Shown: in pieces, positions 60,093 through 64,000 of the stretch | Position numbering within the stretch: the stretch's first letter is position 1 | How the letters are laid out: the number at the start of each line of letters is the position of its first letter | Assembly: GCF_003194085.1 (NCBI RefSeq) | Contig: NZ_CP023994.1 | Location: forward strand, 992,001 to 1,056,000 | From: Aurantimicrobium photophilum | GTDB taxonomy: Bacteria > Actinomycetota > Actinomycetes > Actinomycetales > Microbacteriaceae | DNA length: 64,000 bases | Direction: 5' to 3' | Notes under the pieces: generated by a model | Seen by the model: the letters and a program-made list of their open reading frames with translations, nothing else | Told to the model about the DNA's origin: nothing | Databases searched by the model: none | Program-made: the position numbers and the translations under genes

Positions 60093-60529
60093 TGGCTGCA
60101 CGTAATCTCACTCCCAAACTTTCCCGCCGTGAAGTACTTGGCCTCGGCGCTATTGGTGCTGCTGGCGTAGCTATTGCGATGACGGGCTGCTCAGCAGAAG
60201 CAGGAGATTCTGGTGGCGCTGGAAACGTGTTGAAGTCCGGACTGGAAATTGGCCCTGTCGCCGACGTTCCTGTCGGCGGGGGCCGCAACTTCGAGGTTGA
60301 GGGCACCAAGTTGGTTGTGACCCAACCTACTGAAGGTGAACTCTTGGCGTTCAGTGCGATTTGTACACACGAAGGCTGTGTTGTGGGCTGCCGGGACAAA
60401 GAGATACGTTGCGATTGCCACAGCGCGGTCTTCAGCATGACTGATGGCGAACCAATCAGTGGTCCAGCAGACGGTGCTCTACAGAACTACCCCGTCATTG
60501 TTACTGACGGTGTGATTTACACTGCCTAA
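60092..60529 (+). CDS. Rieske 2Fe-2S lipoprotein with twin-arginine signal
   Basis: A 145-residue exported protein. SRREVLGLGAIG is a twin-arginine signal, ending in the lipobox TGCS with Cys33, so it is a folded, lipid-anchored iron-sulfur protein outside the membrane. Cluster ligands are Cys91/His93 (CTH) and Cys107/His110 (CDCH), with extra Cys96, Cys100 and Cys109. It is shorter than the QcrA Rieske protein and lacks its membrane domain, resembling the stand-alone Rieske proteins of Actinobacteria with unknown partner. Confidence 0.85.
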   Translation: MAARNLTPKLSRREVLGLGAIGAAGVAIAMTGCSAEAGDSGGAGNVLKSGLEIGPVADVPVGGGRNFEVEGTKLVVTQPTEGELLAFSAICTHEGCVVGCRDKEIRCDCHSAVFSMTDGEPISGPADGALQNYPVIVTDGVIYTA

Positions 60530-61014
60530 GAACGACGCTTGAAGGTGATGTTCTCACCTGTATAGGGAGCGATTGCTTCCCTTTCCACGTCTGTCAGCCG
60601 ACGAGGCTTCGTCGTCTTGGCATCGACCAACACAATCGTTGTTGTAGCCCTGGCAAAGAGCTGCTGTGGATTCTCAGCTGTTGCGGTCTGCGTAGGTGAA
60701 TAGATTTCGTAGCAGACATCCAAGCTGGCTCCCCCGACATGGCCAAGCCACATCTGGAGGTCCAAGGTTTCGCGCATGTAGGGAATCGGAGCCAAGTATT
60801 CAATTTCTTGGTGCGCGATCAGTGTGAAGGTGTCAGCCGTAGGCCCACCTTCCAGGATGCGGGTAGCCAAGTGGTCGTCACCGTGACCGGAATCTCCTGC
60901 CCAAAAGGCATGAATACGAGCTTCTTCGAGCAGACCAAACATGGCTGCGTTGTTCACATGCCCGTAGGCATCCAGGTCAGACCAACGGATACTGGTGGGA
61001 ATGTGTAAACGCAT
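60526..61014 (-). CDS. Acyl-CoA thioesterase, 4HBT hot-dog family
   Basis: A 162-residue single hot-dog enzyme. The catalytic signature SDLDAYGHVNNAAMFGLLEE is near the N-terminus (Asp15). The substrate acyl group is unknown. It overlaps the Rieske gene tail to tail by 4 bp. Starts 8 bp after ettA on the same strand, so the two may share a transcript. Confidence 0.88.
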   Translation of the reverse strand: MRLHIPTSIRWSDLDAYGHVNNAAMFGLLEEARIHAFWAGDSGHGDDHLATRILEGGPTADTFTLIAHQEIEYLAPIPYMRETLDLQMWLGHVGGASLDVCYEIYSPTQTATAENPQQLFARATTTIVLVDAKTTKPRRLTDVEREAIAPYTGENITFKRRS

Positions 61015-61022
61015 AATCAGTC

Positions 61023-62705
61023 CTAGTCGCGAGTGAGTTTGCGGTAGGTGCTGCTGTGTGGCTTCGCCGCATCAGCACCGAGGCGCTCGATCTTGTTGGC
61101 TTCGTAGGACTCGAAGTTACCCTCGAACCAGTGCCAGTAGCTGGGGTTCTCATCAGTACCTTCGTAGGCAAGGATGTGCGTCGCAATACGGTCAAGGAAC
61201 CACCGGTCGTGTGTGATGACCACAGCACAACCGGGGAACTCGAGCAGGGCATTCTCGAGGCTTCCGAGAGTTTCCACGTCCAAGTCGTTGGTGGGCTCAT
61301 CGAGCAGGAGAAGGTTTCCACCCTGTTTGAGAGTCAGTGCCAAGTTCAGGCGGTTACGTTCACCACCGGAGAGCACACCAGCCTTCTTCTGCTGGTCTGG
61401 ACCTTTGAAACCAAAGGTGGAGACATAAGCACGGCTAGGGATTTCCACGTTTCCAACCTGGATGAAGTCCAGACCGTCCGAAACAACTTCCCAGAGGTTG
61501 AGGTTGGGGTCGATGCCGCCACGGCTCTGGTCAACATAGGAAATCTTCACGGTTTCACCGATTTTGACTTCACCACCGTCTGCTTCTTCCAGACCCACAA
61601 TGGTCTTGAAAAGGGTCGACTTACCGGCACCATTAGGGCCGATAATGCCGACGATACCGTTGCGAGGCAGCGAGAAGGACAAGCCGTCGATCAGAGTGCG
61701 ATCTCCAAAGCCCTTTTTGAGGTTTTTTACTTCGAGAACTACTGCACCCAGTCGTGGTCCTGCAGGAATAACAATTTCTTCGAAGTCGAGCTTGCGGGTC
61801 TTTTCAGCCTCCGCAGCCATCTCTTCATAGCGAGCCAAACGGGCCTTGGACTTAGCTTGGCGACCCTTCGCGTTGGAGCGAACCCAGTCGAGCTCTTCCG
61901 AGAGACGACGAGCAAGCTTGGCGTCCTTCTTACCCTGAACCTCAAGACGCTCACGCTTCTTCTCGAGGTAGGTGGAGTAGTTACCTTCGTAGGGGTAGAG
62001 GTGTCCGCGGTCTACTTCCGCGATCCACTCAGCAACGTGGTCGAGGAAGTAACGGTCGTGTGTTACGGCAAGAACGGCACCGGGGTACTTAGCCAAGTGC
62101 TGCTCGAGCCAGAGCACAGACTCGGCATCGAGGTGGTTAGTGGGCTCATCGAGCAGGAGCAGGTCAGGCTTCTGCAGCAGGAGCTTGCAGAGTGCAACAC
62201 GACGCTTCTCACCACCGGAGAGCTTGTCCACGGGCCAGTCACCGGGTGGGCAGCGCAGAGCATCCATCGCCTGAGCGAGCTGAGAGTCGAGGTCCCAGCC
62301 GTTGGCAGCGTCGATGTCTTCCTGGAGGGTTCCCATCTCGGCGAGAAGAGTGTCAAAGTCTGCGTCAGGCTCACCCATGGCGGCAGAGATTTCGTTGAAG
62401 CGGTTGATCTTGCCCATGATCTCACCCACGCCGTCTTGGACGTTCTCGAGAACGGTCTTGTTCTCATCGAGTTCGGGTTCTTGCATGAGGATGCCGACTG
62501 AATAGCCAGGGCTCAGCTTGGCTTCACCGTTCGAGGGGGTGTCGAGACCTGCCATGATCTTCAAAATGGTGGACTTACCAGCACCGTTGGGTCCTACGAC
62601 ACCAATCTTGGCCCCGGGGAAGAACGACATTGTGACGTCATCGAGAATGAGCTTGTCGCCCACTGCCTTGCGGGCACGAACCATGGAATAAATGAACTCA
62701 GCCAT
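61023..62705 (-). CDS. ettA: Energy-dependent translational throttle protein EttA (ABC-F)
   Basis: A 560-residue ABC-F ATPase with two ABC domains (about 5-255 and 325-545), each with Walker A GPNGAGKST and signature LSGGEKRRV or LSGGERNRL. The linker of about 80 residues (RSNAKGRQAKSKARLARYEEM) is basic and reaches the ribosomal E-site. It tunes elongation to the ATP:ADP ratio. Length and domain order match EttA, not Uup. Confidence 0.95.
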   Translation of the reverse strand: MAEFIYSMVRARKAVGDKLILDDVTMSFFPGAKIGVVGPNGAGKSTILKIMAGLDTPSNGEAKLSPGYSVGILMQEPELDENKTVLENVQDGVGEIMGKINRFNEISAAMGEPDADFDTLLAEMGTLQEDIDAANGWDLDSQLAQAMDALRCPPGDWPVDKLSGGEKRRVALCKLLLQKPDLLLLDEPTNHLDAESVLWLEQHLAKYPGAVLAVTHDRYFLDHVAEWIAEVDRGHLYPYEGNYSTYLEKKRERLEVQGKKDAKLARRLSEELDWVRSNAKGRQAKSKARLARYEEMAAEAEKTRKLDFEEIVIPAGPRLGAVVLEVKNLKKGFGDRTLIDGLSFSLPRNGIVGIIGPNGAGKSTLFKTIVGLEEADGGEVKIGETVKISYVDQSRGGIDPNLNLWEVVSDGLDFIQVGNVEIPSRAYVSTFGFKGPDQQKKAGVLSGGERNRLNLALTLKQGGNLLLLDEPTNDLDVETLGSLENALLEFPGCAVVITHDRWFLDRIATHILAYEGTDENPSYWHWFEGNFESYEANKIERLGADAAKPHSSTYRKLTRD

Positions 62706-62721
62706 GGCTCAATTCTAGGTG

Positions 62722-63195
62722 TTAGCCCAGGCTCTGAACTTCCGTTCCGAGCAGACAACCGCCTGTTGCCAAAACAGGAAGCACCCGGGAGATGACTTTG
62801 GGGGCAACAGGTCCAAACTGGCCAATCACACACTGGCCACCAAATTGGACGGCAACTTCCGATGTGTCAGCAGCAAGGCCTGCTGCTGTGCGCGAAAACG
62901 TGAACTGCACGGTCGCAGGATCGAACCCTGCAGCACCGACTGCTTGGGCAACAGCATAAGAATCGGCCGCAGGATCAGCGGCGAGTGTCTTTTCAATGAT
63001 CCAGGTGAAGTAATACAGATTGTCCTTGGCACTGCCGTTAGGCAGAAGCACAGGGTCTTTGGTGGGCTTGGGGGTTGCCGATGCGGAAGCTGTTGCAGTC
63101 TCGGTGGGCTTCAGATCTGGAGTGGATGCAGAGCAGCCTGTGAGTGCAAGTGCGCCAGAGAGAGCTAGTGCAGTGGCAATAACGCGAATCTTCAT
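62722..63195 (-). CDS. DUF6993-type lipoprotein
   Basis: A 157-residue lipoprotein. The signal peptide ends in the lipobox LALTGC with Cys21; then a Thr/Ser/Pro-rich linker (about 22-48) and a small domain with Cys138 and Cys146-region residues (GGQCVIGQFG, ATGGCLLGTEVQ). The family is seen across Microbacteriaceae without known function. It lies 16 bp upstream of ettA in the same direction and downstream of a terminator. Confidence 0.8.
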   Translation of the reverse strand: MKIRVIATALALSGALALTGCSASTPDLKPTETATASASATPKPTKDPVLLPNGSAKDNLYYFTWIIEKTLAADPAADSYAVAQAVGAAGFDPATVQFTFSRTAAGLAADTSEVAVQFGGQCVIGQFGPVAPKVISRVLPVLATGGCLLGTEVQSLG

Positions 63196-63214
63196 GGCTC
63201 TCCTTCCCTGAAAC

Positions 63215-63251
63215 GACAGAACGCCCCCAAGTCTAAAGGGGGCGTTCTGTG
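63215..63251 (-). terminator. Terminator between ssb and the lipoprotein gene
   Basis: Stem ACAGAACGCCCCC/GGGGGCGTTCTGT with a short loop lies 27 bp past the ssb stop. A-T context on both sides is modest, so efficiency is uncertain. Confidence 0.7.
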
Positions 63252-63277
63252 TTTTCGCTCAGTATGAGGAGGTGTTG

Positions 63278-63748
63278 CTAGGCAGCAACCTTTTTACGAC
63301 TCTTCGCAGCGAGAGGAAGGTCCTCTTCATCACTGTCCTTGTCGGGAAGGCCGCCCCAATCATCTTCAGCAACTGAGGTCACCTCTGTGGAGGACGAGTT
63401 ACGAGTGTACGAAGCGATGCCCCACGTCAGATCGTGACCGAGTGCTTCGGCTTCAATCTCAACAGTGGTGCCGGAGCGATCGGTGTTTTCCCAATCACGG
63501 ATACGCAGCTTGCCAGTGACAATGACACGGTCACCTTTCGACACTGAGGTGGCGGCATTCTCCGCGAGTGCTCGGAAGCTGGAAACGGTGTACCAGTTGG
63601 TGTCACCATCAACCCAGCGGTTTGCTGCACGGTCGAAGCGACGCTGACTGGATGCCAGACGAAAGCTTGTAATGGCAAGACCTTCGCTGGTGGTGAGGTG
63701 ACGTGGAGTGGTGGCAACCAATCCGGTGAGAGTGATGTTGTCCGTCAT
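63278..63748 (-). CDS. ssb: Single-stranded DNA-binding protein
   Basis: A 156-residue OB-fold SSB: ITLTGLVATTPRHLTTSEG, then SFRLASSQRRFD, DTNWYTVSSFRALAENA and GDRVIVTGKLRIRDWE. The C-terminal tail is short and ends KSRKKVAA, without the acidic DDDIPF tip that recruits repair proteins, so this is more likely a second or specialised SSB paralogue than the main replicative one. ATG 63748. Confidence 0.9.
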   Translation of the reverse strand: MTDNITLTGLVATTPRHLTTSEGLAITSFRLASSQRRFDRAANRWVDGDTNWYTVSSFRALAENAATSVSKGDRVIVTGKLRIRDWENTDRSGTTVEIEAEALGHDLTWGIASYTRNSSSTEVTSVAEDDWGGLPDKDSDEEDLPLAAKSRKKVAA

Positions 63749-63872
63749 GATGACGTCCTTTCGTTCGGGTTATGTGAACGAAGAATGCGTCAGGAGAGGT
63801 CACGGCACGACAAACAATCCCACATCTGGGATGAAGGTCACACGGCATTGCCCTGTGGAGGACTAGGAGAAG

Positions 63873-64000
63873 TTAGTCCTTGATGTAGCTAGCGAAAGAG
63901 GCGCGAACCTTGTTCACCTTAGGCACGGCAACAGCAAGGCAATAACCCTGTCCTGGGTTACGCGCGAAGAAGTTCTGGTGATATTCCTCAGCGTCATAGA
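63873..64000 (-). CDS. msrA: Peptide-methionine (S)-S-oxide reductase MsrA, C-terminal part
   Basis: The last 42 codons are visible and read YDAEEYHQNFFARNPGQGYC, then AVAVPKVNKVR and YIKD-stop. EYHQ, NP-GYC and the PKV-KVR segment are the hallmark of the MsrA C-terminus, including a resolving-type Cys. The rest of the gene, with the catalytic GCFW motif, is beyond the window. Confidence 0.9.
   Translation of the reverse strand, partial: YDAEEYHQNFFARNPGQGYCLAVAVPKVNKVRASFASYIKD

Noticed and set aside
61056-62501. 481-codon open frame antisense to ettA
   Set aside because: It mirrors ettA codon structure, has no ribosome site and gives an implausible composition. Similar antisense frames over tig (46818-47885), clpP (37962-39038) and pheS/pheT were rejected for the same reason.

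Overview
The window reads as chromosomal DNA of an actinobacterium of the family Microbacteriaceae. The evidence is gene content and order: an argCJBFH-tyrS run, a priA-hisH-hisB-hisC run, lexA divergent from a LysM gene, a two-gene clpP operon near clpX and trigger factor, a bifunctional HisA/PriA-type isomerase, an actinobacterial group II truncated globin, and LAxTG-type surface anchors. The DNA is only moderately GC-rich by eye, much lower than soil Microbacteriaceae. This fits the small-genome freshwater members of the family; that placement is inference and no genus is claimed. Both ends of the window cut genes: an IS3-type orfB at the left and msrA at the right.

Layout. 1-0.6 kb: end of an IS3-family element. 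0.6-3.6 kb: a NagD-like HAD phosphatase and a TPR-like protein with a long RG/YGDR repeat tail. 3.7-9.5 kb: one rrn operon (16S-23S-5S, minus strand) without spacer tRNAs, with both processing stems readable in the spacers. 9.6-16.4 kb: tyrS and arginine genes argH, argF, argB, argJ, argC; argD, argG and argR are not among them. 16.4-23.4 kb: pheST, a MazF-type toxin-antitoxin pair, and infC-rpmI-rplT-trmH, with infC starting at AUU. 23.7-29.2 kb: DUF1844 protein, then a TetR regulator divergent from an MMPL exporter carrying an ABC-like C-terminal domain and a YhgE/Pip membrane protein. 29.3-33.2 kb: SseB protein and histidine genes. 33.3-34.7 kb: LysM protein and lexA with SOS boxes between them. 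34.7-39.1 kb: metF, clpX, an orphan gene, clpP2, clpP1.

39.2-46.4 kb is accessory in character: zinc-ribbon protein, LysE exporter, MerB-like protein, a complete IS30 element, two related LAxTG-type surface proteins and a two-component system. Here an 18-bp palindrome (TTCATACA-N2-TGTATGAA) sits 24-25 bp upstream of the -10-like elements of both surface-protein genes and of the response regulator, a compact signalling and surface-display regulon that is the strongest candidate for an undescribed system in the window.

46.4-50 kb: trigger factor, tRNA-Pro, tRNA-Gly, and an SOS-controlled umuDC operon. 50-54.9 kb: a minus-strand operon rpiB-nei-amidohydrolase-two sugar-type ABC permeases, ending in a 45-residue microprotein gene not previously obvious. 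54.9-64 kb: pepN-mscS-globin, two acyl-CoA thioesterases, a Rieske lipoprotein, EttA, a lipoprotein, ssb and partial msrA. Most genes are packed in operons with 1-4 bp stop/start overlaps (TGATG, ATGA, GTGA), and several promoters place the -10 element so close to the start codon that leaderless mRNAs are likely.
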